DNA of 64,000 nucleotides from Pomphorhynchus laevis (lineage: Eukaryota > Acanthocephala > Palaeacanthocephala > Echinorhynchida > Pomphorhynchidae). The position numbers and the translations under genes were made by a program. The DNA lies in contig WNNJ02001110.1 of the NCBI GenBank assembly GCA_012934845.2, positions 17,469 through 81,468 of the forward strand. The letters run 5' to 3'. A model generated the notes under the pieces. It made no database searches. It worked only from the letters and a program-made list of their open reading frames with translations, and was not told where the DNA came from. The stretch's first letter is position 1. Every line of letters starts with the position of its first letter. This document shows, piece by piece, positions 22,200-32,529 of the stretch.

Positions 22200-23110
22200 A
22201 ACTACTTACAATTTTCCTGTCAGTTCTGCTCGCTACTTACAACTAACGCGAACTACTTACAACTAACGACTTGCAGACTAACGGAGTTTAAACATTCTTG
22301 ATTATAACTAACTAATTAACATTTTATTATGGCAAAGAGAAAGCTAACTAAAAATGTCGGCCAGCAACTCAAGTCCGTCAAGAAAACTTACATCGAAAAA
22401 CAAATTGGATGCGACAACAAGAACTGCAATGTTTGGACTCACGTTGCCATTCCTTTCACTGACGAGGACAACGTTTCAGGACGGTCATGCTTTATTAGCT
22501 TACCTAGGAAGGTAAACTAATGAAGCATTACCACTCAAACGGTGGAGAGGTTCTGGAGGCTAACGAAACAGAGTCAACTCTCAGTCGACTCAGACCGCTG
22601 CTATACATAGACCATCAACAAACGACAAAATATCTTCCAAGCTATCGTCGTCATCCGTATGCGTACTAACTCCTTCGCCATCTATGAATCCCGTTCTTGA
22701 AACTTCTCACACACACTCCTAGTTTAACTACGGATAAAACTTCCCTTATCATCTTCCTTAGGAATGCAAACAGTAAAAGCCTTAATCTCGTACCTCATTT
22801 TTCCTATTCATCCCCACATCTAAATACATATCATACTTCTTTCTTCTCTTCACATCTACCTCCACCGTATCACTTCTCAATAATTTACATCTTTCCGTCA
22901 AAATCATATCCAGTAACATCTCCGTTCAACCGATTCAACAATCCACTCCTGTCACACATGCTCCAACCGTATCACCTCTCAATAATTTACATCCTTCCGT
23001 CAAAATCATATCCAGTAACATCTCCGATCAACCGATTTGACACTCCACTCCTGTCACACATGCTCCAAACTATCTTCAATCTTCACTTAGCACCCACGCG
23101 ACCTTCACTC
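22200..23110 (+). mobile_element. LINE-A relative, 5' UTR and ORF1 fragment
   Basis: A plus-strand ORF1 start at 22329 (MAKRKLTKNVGQQLK, then IGCDNKNCNVWTHVAIPF) aligns with the zinc-finger module of LINE-A ORF1 (GCDSKDCDVWTLVRV). From about 22790, NLVPHFSYSSPHLN and two tandem about 102-bp units (22866-22967, 22968-23069), which encode the HPSVKIISSNISDQ-type repeat, match LINE-A ORF1 residues 130-235. It is broken and truncated 3' at about 23110. A short cttacaactaacg repeat precedes the start. Confidence 0.7.
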
Positions 23111-23775
23111 AGCCACAAGGTCGCGTTGTCGAAAGACGCAGGGGCACCCGATGATAAAGCGGGTTCACTCTTTATTATTAAACATTTAGGTTCCAAATCT
23201 ATTCATAGCATGGCACACTTTTGATATTTTTAAATTTTTGTAGAACACTAATGACAAAAAGATGAATATTTTCTACCTCCATTTACATTTTTTATTCAAA
23301 ATATTGATACTTTTACATTTGTTTCCTCGCCGCACACTGTGTCGCGGCACTTGGTTGATTCTAAATCGTGTGAGTGGAAGAAACGTATGTATCCAATTTT
23401 GCGGGTGAATTATTGTCTATGCACCCGTACTGAACGTACGGATGCATAAAGAATCGTTTATACGCATACTGCCCATACTCAGTGAAGAAGCCAAATTTAA
23501 AAACCACCATTTTGAGACTTCGACCAACGAAAGCAGGTAACAATTGTTAGCTTAAAGCTTTGTTTATAGATTCAACATCTTTATCATTGAACGAAAGCAT
23601 TCTTATCTAAGAGCGCGTTTGTTCAATAACACATAAATGTCATTATAATGTGTTATAATCATGTAGTGCCATGTTTGTCATTTTTTAATTCGACTTTGTC
23701 ATGTTGGAAGAATGAACAATTTGGAACCCTAAAGTTTAACAAAAAACAAATTTGTCTCTATGGAAGAAGGTAATA
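23111..23775. other. Unassigned sequence
   Basis: No recognised feature. A 60-codon minus ORF (23361-23543) shows no known domain. Confidence 0.3.
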
Positions 23776-24610
23776 ATTAAATCAGCTAACTGAGTCTACG
23801 TATTTAATACAATTATAAATTAAACAAAACATAATAATGCCAAATCAAAAAGTAATAACTAAATAATAAAATTAATAATTGTTTTTAGATTTTCTATAAT
23901 TTAAATCAAGTTAAAATAAAAAATTGAAATTTAAAATAAAAGTCATTTAAAAAATTATAATTCATTTATAAAATTTTAAATAATAGTAAGTTTGCTATGA
24001 GTTGACTAATAATTAGCAGACGATGTATAAGAATAAAGATTAGAGGTCATCATGAAGAAAAATTTTTAAATTGAAATACTTAACAAAACCAATGAGCAAG
24101 GGTATTCGAGTCTAGCAATAACTAGACACGGTATTTAAGTTTGGATAAAAATATAAAAATTTACAAATATGTAGATTTTAAAAATATCGTATTTTTTGTT
24201 TGATTTTGTTTATAACCCAGATTTAACCATTTCAAAGTATAAATTGAATTATATAATTATAATAAAATTATGTATTCGAATAAAGAATCAAGTTAAATAA
24301 AAAATTTAAATCAAGTTAAAATAAAAAATTGAAATTTAAAATAAACGTCATTTTTATGAATTGACTAATAAATAACAGACGTTGTATCAGAATAATAATT
24401 AGAGGTCATCAGGAGGAACTGCTATGCTATCAGGTTTCGGCCCCTAACTTCTCTACCCAACTTAGCAGCGGGGCCAAATACATGCTAATGATGTATTTCC
24501 TCTGATAAAACTATCTAGTATCTTATTATAATACAAAGTATATTATTTATTATTCATCCATAAAAATTTGCCACTTAAGAGTTTAAATTTATTCTTTATA
24601 TTAGTCTTGA
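23776..24610 (-). mobile_element. Two overlapping PLE 3' ends
   Basis: Starts with the family terminus taaatcagctaactgagtct (23779) followed by the conserved tail (ttaaaataaaaaattgaaat). A second tail copy begins near 24290 and leads into the structured motif (24405-24500) and the last coding bases tttgccacttaagagtttaaattt (24568-24594) of the PLE RT. The orientation is that of the intact PLE at 46.7-48.5 kb. Confidence 0.7.
24400..24508 (-). ncRNA. PLE 3' structured motif (copy E)
   Basis: The best-kept P1 in the window: ggcccc (24439-24444) pairs with ggggcc (24470-24475). P2 is ctgcta / tagcag across the P1 loop. The outer stem is the tcaggagga / tcctctga type. The arrangement is interleaved, i.e. 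an H-type pseudoknot. Confidence 0.65.
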
Positions 24611-24614
24611 TTTC

Positions 24615-25265
24615 TAATATTCGCAATTCGAATCCACAACACTCAGATTTTTTATTCCGTTCTTATTAGTTACCGCCCACATCAATTATAGAACACTTGA
24701 ATTGTGTAATTGGGTATATAGCCAAATATAAACCAGCGTTTCGGCGACACGAACATCAGCAGAAACAGTAACAGGACCGAAACACGAAATATAGGCGTGG
24801 ACTCACTGCTGATGAGGTCCACCCACGCTGATTGTAGTGTACAGTGATGCTGATAGGATTCAAACAACCACACGAGAATAATACCAAACTGACCAATGAA
24901 GAATAGCGGCTCGTGTAAGCAATATTCACAATAGTAAAAAGACAGCTTAGGATTTACTGTTCAGTGAACATTTCGTATAAGAACGGAATGAAAAAATCGG
25001 TGTGTGGTGGATTCGAATTGCGAATATTATTTACCGCCCACATCAAATATAGAACACTTGAATTGTGTAATTGGGTATATAGCCAAATATAAACCAGCGT
25101 TTCGGCGACACGAAGTTCAGCAGAAACAGTAACAGGACCGAAACACGAAATATAGGCGTGGACTCACTGCTGATGATGTCCACCCACGCTGATTGTAGTG
25201 TACAGTGATGCTGATAGGATTCAAACAACCACACGATGATAATACCAAACCGACCAATGAAGAAT
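24615..25265. repeat. Combined inverted and direct repeat (51/52 bp and 2 x 235 bp)
   Basis: Inverted arms: 24615-24665 and 24978-25029 (taatattcgcaattcgaatc ... attccgttctta). Directly after each arm lies a 235-bp unit (24670-24904 and 25031-25265), about 97% identical and in the same direction, starting ttaccgcccacatcaa. The unit has a minus ORF of 63 codons ending in IFGYIPNYTIQ, seen in both copies. It probably derives from a PLE terminal region, but no RT part is attached. Confidence 0.75.
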
Positions 25266-25339
25266 TAAAATATGATAATTTAAAATATTTTAAATAATTA
25301 AAGTGACATTATTATAACGAAATATATTCATAAATATAT

Positions 25340-27200
25340 TACCGAGTTAGCTAGAGTACCTATCAAGTAGCGGGAGCTGTTGATTCTTCGATTTGTCACT
25401 ACTTCCGGGACATTTCCGCAAATGACTTCGCTGAGTTTGCGACACTTTATTGCACTTCAGTATATATCGCAAATGAACATGAAACTTTTTGTATGGAATC
25501 TAGTGTGCTCAACACTTACTTTGACACGTGTCTTGAGTTGAACCTTGATAATTTGTTAATGCCAGCTAAAGTCTATTCCGAATTACGTCGTCTAAAAGCA
25601 AATAATTCAAGAGGTTGTGATTTACTACCTTCTGTTTATCTGCGCCGATTAGCAGGCTCAATTTGCGTTCCTCTCTGCGCAACTTTTCGCCAGTCAATCT
25701 TAGAAAGATCTCTTCCTAAGGTGTGGAAACAGTAAATTGTTCTTCCATACTTCAAGAAGAAAGATCGCTCTACTGTAAAAAATTATAGGCCTGTAAGCAT
25801 TACTTGCATTTGAGTGTTGGAGAGGTTTATACATCGCCACATGGTTAAGTCTTTTACGTAGAAAACGTTTTAGTCCCTAATCAGCACGGATTTCGATAGG
25901 GTTATTCAACTGTTTCAAATGTGCTTGATGATCATCTTGATTGGACAGTGAATAAGGCACGCTCTACCGATACAGGCATTATATTCTTCGATTTTTCAAA
26001 AGCTTTTGATAGAGTAGATCATGGTCTACTTCTTCAAAAAACTTGTCAATACTGGACTCCCAAACATACTTGTTGATTGGATTAGAGAATTTCTTCATGA
26101 TCGTTGCTTTCGAGTACTTGTCAATCGGACAATGTCTGTGTTTAGATAATGTCATCTTGGAGTACCTAAGGTTCAGTTTTGGGTCCGCTTTTATTCAGCA
26201 TTTATGTCAACGATTTGGCTGGGTGCATTCGCTCTTGATCATGTTTATATGCAGATGATTTAGGCAGCCCATTCATTTGTATGTGGATGATTTAGGCAGC
26301 CCATTCATTGAATGGGCTGTAGGCAGCTCATTCATTCATGTGGGGATGTTGATAATTTGCAAACTGACATAGATAATGTGGAGTTGTGGGCGGCGTCTAA
26401 CAAGCTTGTGATGCAAACACATGCGTAGTATTGGTAATACTCGCAAGAAACTAACCACTGTTTGCTACAAATATAAGGGTTGTCTTGTTGAAAGTGTCGA
26501 TAGTTACAAAGATTTAGGAGTATGAGTTACCTCTAATTTAGCAACAAAAAAACACACTAAGCAAGCTTGCGCCAACTAATAAAATGATAGGTATAATTCG
26601 ACCCGCGTTTGTTCGCGTTGGTTCGACTGCTCTTCGGCCTCAGATTTTAGCACATGTATTGATTAGACTTTTATATGCAGCTCCGGTTGTATACCCACCT
26701 ACTGTGCATGAATATAAAAAATCAGAGAGGGTACTTGGCAGGGCAACAAAACTAGTACCAACGTTGGCGTCGCTGCCTTATGAAGACAGACTGAGATCAC
26801 TAGGACTTGAGACCGTCACATGGACCGTTGGTACATGGACATGTGCCTGGTTTGGCATTTATTCCAACGTCCCCATCACTCTCTTCGGCTTGGAATTCAA
26901 TTACGTGGTTCAAATGTTCTTCACAGTCATTCTTTGACTATTCAAAGAATCAGGGTTCAGAAATTGAGCGCGATGCAATGTGATAGAAGAATTGTTAAGC
27001 TTTGGAACAACTTTGATGCAGATACCGTTGGATGCAGTTCACTTAGTACTTTCAAAAAAGGACCACGAATAGGTCAGGCTATGCTTCTTGTTGCATTTCC
27101 TCATTTTAATAACTAATTAATTTATTTACGTTTGAGCTTATGCTCGTATGCTGTTGAATGTATAACAATTATTTATTTTTTATTTAGCATTGTTTAACTT
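25340..27200 (+). mobile_element. LINE-E: decayed copy of the LINE-C family
   Basis: Open pieces: 25493-25735 (SELRRLKANNSRGCDLLPSV, the RT entry), LPYFKKKDRSTVKNYRPVS near 25750, motif A FFDFSKAFDRVDHGLL near 25990, motif B/C region near 26170-26260, and C-terminal pieces 26584-27116 (RATKLVPTLASLPYEDRLRS, RRIVKLWNNFD). A small tandem duplication of gatgatttaggcagcccattc (26257, 26289) overlaps the catalytic YADD segment. The 3' end shares a tttgagc / gctcgt hairpin with LINE-C. Many interruptions mark an old copy. Confidence 0.78.
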
Positions 27201-27204
27201 ATAT

Positions 27205-27250
27205 ATAGTATAAAATACGTAGACTCAAGTAGCTGATCTGATTCGCTTGT
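27205..27250 (+). repeat. PLE terminus
   Basis: aaaatacgtagactcaagtagctgatct matches the 3' terminal sequence of the PLE family (compare 50152-50180 and 62575-62600). No other element part adjoins it. Confidence 0.5.
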
Positions 27251-27589
27251 TAATAAGAAAATATGAAAATTTAATGTTAATGTAGGATGAAATTAATTTG
27301 TATGACAAATTGGAAATAATAAGTTGGGGAAGAGGAGTAAAGGACTTTTAATGTTATATTAATTTAAAATACAGTTTGAGTTATATTATAAGACAGAACT
27401 TCAGCCGCGAAGACAACATATAATATAAAGACAAAATAAAATATCAAGGACAAAACGAACATGGCTATAAAATCGCAAAATACAAGTCCACCCAGCCATA
27501 TTAGTATCATTTTATTATAATAATCTAGTTATTGAGATGATAACTATATTATTAAATATAATCTAGTAATTAAGGATAATCTAGTTAAA

Positions 27590-30240
27590 AAACATTTATT
27601 TTTACTTGGCAAATGTGTACCGGCGAACGATTGCATGACCACAACAACAAAATTCAAAAATCTAAATCATGTGTCGAGAAGGTGGGTACGGAGGCGGTAT
27701 TTCATGAACGATGGGGACCCGACAGCGATAAGACGAAAAGTGACGAGAAGAAGGCGGAGTTGTATGCGGATGTGGATGGTGGGCCAAGAGAGTTGGGCAA
27801 GATCTGTAAATGTGCGATCAAAGCGACGAAGACGTAGGAGCATTCGAACGGCGCAGTTGATGATGCGTTGTAAGGGTAGGATGATGGATTTTGGAGAATT
27901 GGCAAAAAGGCTGAGGCAGTAATCGATTTTATGGAAAATAAGCGATGAACGAAAATACATACAAGAACGGAAGTCGATAAGGGAGTAGATATGGCAGATC
28001 TCACGGAGAATTAAGTTAGACGAGCGAACCTTGTCACGGACGAATGATTTAAGGGAAATGTGATCATCGAAATAAAATCCTAATGAAGTGAGATTGTGGA
28101 CTATGGGGATGCTTTATGAGGCAAAAGATACAGAGGTAGGAGATATGTTAGGTTGACGGGGGAAGATCAACATGATTTTGGACTTGTCTGACTTTAGAAC
28201 GAGACGAAAATGGGAGAGACGTTTGGAGATAGAAGAAAGACAGTTGGAGACAGAAATTGCGATATCGTGTATGCGATGGTCGAGTGCATGAGCATATATG
28301 AGGATGTCATCGGCGTATTGCATTACGTTAAAGATGTAAGGTTTGATAAACGGAGAGAGATCGCCAAGTAGAAGAGAGAAAAGCAGGATCCTAGACTGAA
28401 CCTTGTGGGACCCCGTAGAAAATAGGGATGGGATGAGAGGATGATGAATTTGAACAGACTCGAAAAGAACGGTCGTATAGATATGAGGCAAATCATGCTA
28501 AGGAGGAGGACGAAATGCCGTAATCATAACGAAGGCGAGAGAGGAGGATGGAGTGGTCGACGATGTCGAAGGCGGAGGAGAGGTCGAGGAAGATTAGAAC
28601 ACTATATAGAGCCTTGTCATGAGAAATGAGTATGACCGTTGTAAACTTTAATGCAGGCGATTTTTGGGAGTGATTGGAGCGGAAAGCAGATTGGAAATGA
28701 GGGTACAGATTAGATGAAGAGAGATAAACATTGATCTGTATTAGGATAAGGTTCTAAGAGCTTGGAAAGAGTAGGGAGAAGTGAAATCGGGCGATAGCTA
28801 GAAGGTGGTGAGTGGCGAGCGATGGTTTCTTGAGGAGGGGACGGATGATAGCGGATTTTCAGTGTTGAAGAAAGAAACGACTGTGAATTGACAGGTTAAG
28901 AGAAAGTGATCGGATAGACCAGGATCGGAAAATGAACAATGATGTGTATGCAGCAAAACGATCGGGGACAGCGATGATGTCGAGTGCCCCGCCAAGGATA
29001 TGTGTCGGGGCAGTAGAGATAAGTTTGTAATTGTAGTTGGATAGAATGTTGATGAACCAGGTGGAATCGGTAAAAAAGGGGCGATCTACGCGGATGTTGA
29101 AGTCGCCTAGAACGAGTGAAAGGATGGAGGACAAAGGACAATGGGAAAAATGGGCAGCGAGTTCGGTAAAAATAAAGAGGTTGGAGCTAATGAACCAGGA
29201 CGGTATACAATGGCAAGATCCAGAGTGATCGGGCTAGAAGAACGACAAGTGAGCAATTCAAAAGGGCAAGGACTGAAAGGGGGAGTGATTTTGCGAAGAG
29301 ACGCGGTGCGACGGACAAATTCGACAATGTTGCCATGATTAGAGAATTTAGAAGGAGATGAGCTGAGTGGGCGGACGGATTCGACTTATGAGCAACCGGC
29401 AGAGAGCAAACGGCGAATGGAGAGGTCGTCGGAATCAGAGTGCCATGATTCGGTGAAGCAGTAGAGATTGATGGATTGCTTGGTGAATAGGTTAAGGATG
29501 ATATCGGATTTATAGAGGATGTATCTAGTGTTGAAGAGACCGAGGCGGAGACCGTGTGTGGTGGTGGTGGTGAAAGGGGCTAGCGGAGAAGACACATAGG
29601 GGAGATGGAACGCCATCGAATTTTGGGGCGAGTATGGATAACTTGAAAATTTCCGTCGATGTTTCGCCGTTTTCCTCGCGACTGCGTTTTTTAAAGTGGG
29701 TAGAAGAGAGTTGAGCGATTTCGGAAGTGGTGCGATCAGGAAAAATTCGAGTATTTAAAGTACCTTTCGGAAGAGGACGTGTTGTGGTGATAAGGAGGTG
29801 AAAGGAGTGTAATTAGTGACGATGACGCAACGATCGCGAGAGGGAAAGCGTGTCAGTAAAGAAGGACAAGTGACGGGAGTGGGTGAGAACACGATAGGAG
29901 AGCTGGCACTTGAGGATATGGAGGGAGTAGGTTTGACGACGGGAGACATAGAGGATAATGATAATAAAGAGGGTGGCATGCGATGTGAGGAAAGTTATGA
30001 GTGTTAGGATCGTGGAGGTTGGTGGAGGTGATTTTAATTGGTAGATGTAGTTTATTGAGAAAAGAGACAGAAGGGACTGGACGGAGGTGTCGGGGAGTGA
30101 AGATGGCATGAGATGGGAAGTGTAGATGGTGACAGGGTCGGTGGGTGGAGAACGGACATTGGAAACGACGGGGGTAGTTGAGTGGACGTGTTGGATGTAG
30201 ATATGTGCTTATGCGAGAGTTTGCGGAAACAACGGGAGAG
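27590..30240 (-). mobile_element. LINE-G: LINE-A family copy, shortened and interrupted
   Basis: Minus-strand order: Pro/Ser-rich ORF1 remains (about 29755-30240, with LTRFPSRDRCVIVTNYTPF), endonuclease N-terminus LRLGLFNTRYILYKSDIIL (29386-29616), LVLGDFNIRVDRPFF and THILGGALDIIAVPDRF (28859-29134), RT with NVMQYADDILIYAHALD (28114-28491), a C-terminal tail (27667-27960) and the 3' signature cttggcaaatgtgtaccggc at 27607-27626. It is about 2 kb shorter than LINE-A, with deletions in ORF1 and RT. Composition is GC-rich, like LINE-A. Confidence 0.85.
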
Positions 30241-30577
30241 TGTAGGTACAACTGTATCCAGTTGTACAGTGAATATCGATACAGTGAATTCATAGTTAAT
30301 AATCGATGCAGTGAATTCGTAGTTATTAATCTAGTCATTCCTAAAGATCTAGTTACTGGGATGATAAATAATTTGTTCTGCATGCTGTATTGTCGTAAGG
30401 TTTGCCTCGATTCAGAAATTCGTATTCAGCATACCAATAAAATCTGTGTTGATAATATCGTTCGAGTCAACGAAGCCAAAGTTGGAGATAGAAAATATAA
30501 TGTAGATAGAATATTATTATTATTAATGTTATTTTGAATTAAGTTATTTTGAATATTTTATTATTAATGTTATTATT

Positions 30578-30590
30578 ATTAATGTTATTT
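30578..30590. repeat. Target-site duplication, left copy
   Basis: attaatgttattt, identical to 31876-31888, flanks the endonuclease-type LINE insertion. A 13-bp length fits target-primed insertion. Confidence 0.85.
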
Positions 30591-31876
30591 CGCATGGATT
30601 TCTGTCGTCGATCGACTAAAGGAGGTAGCCCTAATTGATCCACACGTTGCATTCACTGGTTTGGTTCATTCAGTGCAGTTCAGATGGACACATTACCTCC
30701 GGCTGATTGAGTGCAGACCAGAAAGCTTGTTGGATCTGCACAATGCGATCTTTCAGTCACTCGTACCTGTCCTTACTAAATTTCCGCTCGACGCGAAATG
30801 GATCACAATTATTTCTTCGCCGCTAAAGCTAGGAGGCCTTGGTATCTTTGATCCCTGCTTTAACAATCAAGTTGAGTTCCAGGGATCTTTAGAAATGTGT
30901 AGAGCGTTTGATTGCGCTGACAGCGCTGAGCAACTTTATGAACTGCAAAATTCGATCTCAGCAGGTTTATCTAATAAAAGAAAAACAATATTTAATGAGA
31001 GGCTTACAGCGATTACTAAGTCCCTGGAGCCCGGAATTGCCAATTCCATATCACATGCTGCAACTAACGGAGCGTCCTCCTGGATCAGCTCACTGCCACT
31101 TAAGACAGAGAGGTTTCACCTCAGTCCTTTGGAATTCATCGATGCTCTACGCTGCCGATATGGATGGTCAACCCTGACCGAAGAACGACAGTGCGTCTGT
31201 GGAGAGTTAATGGGTGTTGGTCATGCACTCTCTTGCGCCAGAGGAGGCTTACCGACAATCAGACATAACGCAATCAGGGACATAATTGCCCAAGAATTAA
31301 CAGAAGTATGTCACGGTGTGGGAATCGAACCTCGTCTTTCTCAAATCCCCGAGTCTATGTCCTTTCAATCTTCTTGCACCACAAGAGATGTACAAGCAAG
31401 ACTAGATATTGTATGTTCTGGATTGCATGCGGAACGATATGAGCGGACGTTCTGTGACGTCACGATTTTTTCAACACTTGCTCAATCTTACGCAAATCGT
31501 AGTGCACGTTCCGCCTTCGAGTTCAACGAAAAACGCAAGATTTCAAAATACGGGGAGCGAATCGAACTGGTAGAGCATGGTAGTTTTATGCCCCTTGTTT
31601 TTTCCACATCAGCGGGCATGGGTGCAAGCACAGTATCACTGTTGCGGTCAATCACTCGCAAGAAATCCGAGGCACATCCACAGTATTACGCGGATAATCT
31701 CATTCGCTTGAAGAGACGTATTGCCTTCTCAATCATGCGTTCATGCTCGGCCTCGCTTCGGGCTCCTAGATCTAGCCGTTCATTTCCGGCAACACCGTTT
31801 ACGGAAGCACGACATTAAAATTCTTCGATTTTGTAATAATAAATTTTCTTTCTCTTAAAAAAAAAAAAAAAAAAAA
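30591..31876 (+). mobile_element. 5'-truncated REL-type LINE with poly-A and target duplication
   Basis: The element begins immediately after the left 13-bp duplication, is in frame from its second base, and ends in a 20-nt A run before the right duplication. The product has a C-terminal zinc motif plus restriction-like endonuclease, the architecture of R2/NeSL-superfamily LINEs rather than AP-endonuclease LINEs. The perfect duplication, intact tail and open frame indicate a recent insertion. Confidence 0.9.
30592..31818 (+). CDS. REL LINE ORF, C-terminal 408 codons
   Basis: Open from the truncation point (AWISVVDRLKEVALIDPHVA) to a natural stop; there is no native start in this copy. Early residues carry the post-RT FRWTHYLRLIE and LKLGGLGIFDP blocks. 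Around residue 190 comes GWSTLTEERQCVCGELMGVG then HALSCARGGLPTIRHNAIRD, a CCHC-type zinc knuckle (C-x-C-x7-H-x4-C) followed by the conserved RHN.IRD. The endonuclease core includes ARLDIVCSG, FCDVTIF and a downstream NEKRKISKYGERIE segment, consistent with a PD-(D/E)xK-type nuclease. It ends with RRIAFSIMRSCSASLRAPRS. It matches the older copy at 51.5-54.7 kb. Confidence 0.87.
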   Translation, partial: AWISVVDRLKEVALIDPHVAFTGLVHSVQFRWTHYLRLIECRPESLLDLHNAIFQSLVPVLTKFPLDAKWITIISSPLKLGGLGIFDPCFNNQVEFQGSLEMCRAFDCADSAEQLYELQNSISAGLSNKRKTIFNERLTAITKSLEPGIANSISHAATNGASSWISSLPLKTERFHLSPLEFIDALRCRYGWSTLTEERQCVCGELMGVGHALSCARGGLPTIRHNAIRDIIAQELTEVCHGVGIEPRLSQIPESMSFQSSCTTRDVQARLDIVCSGLHAERYERTFCDVTIFSTLAQSYANRSARSAFEFNEKRKISKYGERIELVEHGSFMPLVFSTSAGMGASTVSLLRSITRKKSEAHPQYYADNLIRLKRRIAFSIMRSCSASLRAPRSSRSFPATPFTEARH

Positions 31877-31888
31877 TTAATGTTATTT
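31876..31888. repeat. Target-site duplication, right copy
   Basis: Identical 13-mer to 30578-30590, directly after the poly-A run (the shared leading A makes the exact edge ambiguous by one base). Confidence 0.85.
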
Positions 31889-32529
31889 TGACGCATCACG
31901 TTTTTTGTGTTTGTTTGTACATTTTGGAGTTCTTATAAAAAAATTATTCTATCTTAAAAAAAAAAATTATTATTAATGTTTCAACAGCACATAAAAGCAT
32001 GGCTTAATTGGCTGGTTCACTGCAGAAAAAAAGAAAATATAATAAAAGTATCACAAATACGGAAAAGCAGCTTTCCCCATGGCATCCTCCATCCGTAATT
32101 TCTTTTTGAATTCGTTGATATTGCTACTGCACAAAATTGGATATTAGGTGTGATAGATGAAGGTGATGAGTTTAGGTAATATATTTGTTGATTACTGTTA
32201 TGTTGCTAATTATATATGATAATAAGATTGTAACTTTATACTGATGGATTGGAAATACCGTTACATTTATTAGACATGTTAAATTTGGAAGTACAATTCA
32301 TAATTACAGGGAAAGCATATTTGCAATTAAATGCATTAGTGTATCAACACGATACAGTGAATTCATAACTTTATTGAGCAAATAACGTAATTTTCAATAC
32401 ATCAAATTTTTCATTATTAATATACATTTACGATTATTTAATGAACTCATACACAAAAGATTGAATCAAATCTAATGCGAATCAAACATTCTTTAGAAAC
32501 TTAATCTAGAATCCATAAACGTTACCATT
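31889..32529. other. Spacer between LINEs
   Basis: No gene or element domain seen. Two short strings, cgatacagtgaattcat (32348) and its look-alikes near 30278-30320, recur on both sides of the REL LINE. Confidence 0.35.

Noticed and set aside
24730-24775. Hammerhead-like core on the minus strand (ctgatgttcgtgtcgccgaaacgctgg)
   Set aside because: CUGAUG and GAAAC are present, but the A of CUGAUGA is lost and no stem II or stem I pairing can be drawn. A permuted reading on the plus strand (ggaccgaaac ... ctgatgaggtcc) pairs stem II but lacks the U at the cleavage triplet.
28441-29338. Arg/Gly-rich plus-strand ORFs over LINE-G
   Set aside because: Antisense shadows of the minus-strand LINE.
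27519-30370. Similar strings (atctagttattgagatgataa / atctagttactgggatgataa) as target duplication of LINE-G
   Set aside because: They lie 50-110 bp away from the apparent element ends, so they cannot be assigned as its target duplication.
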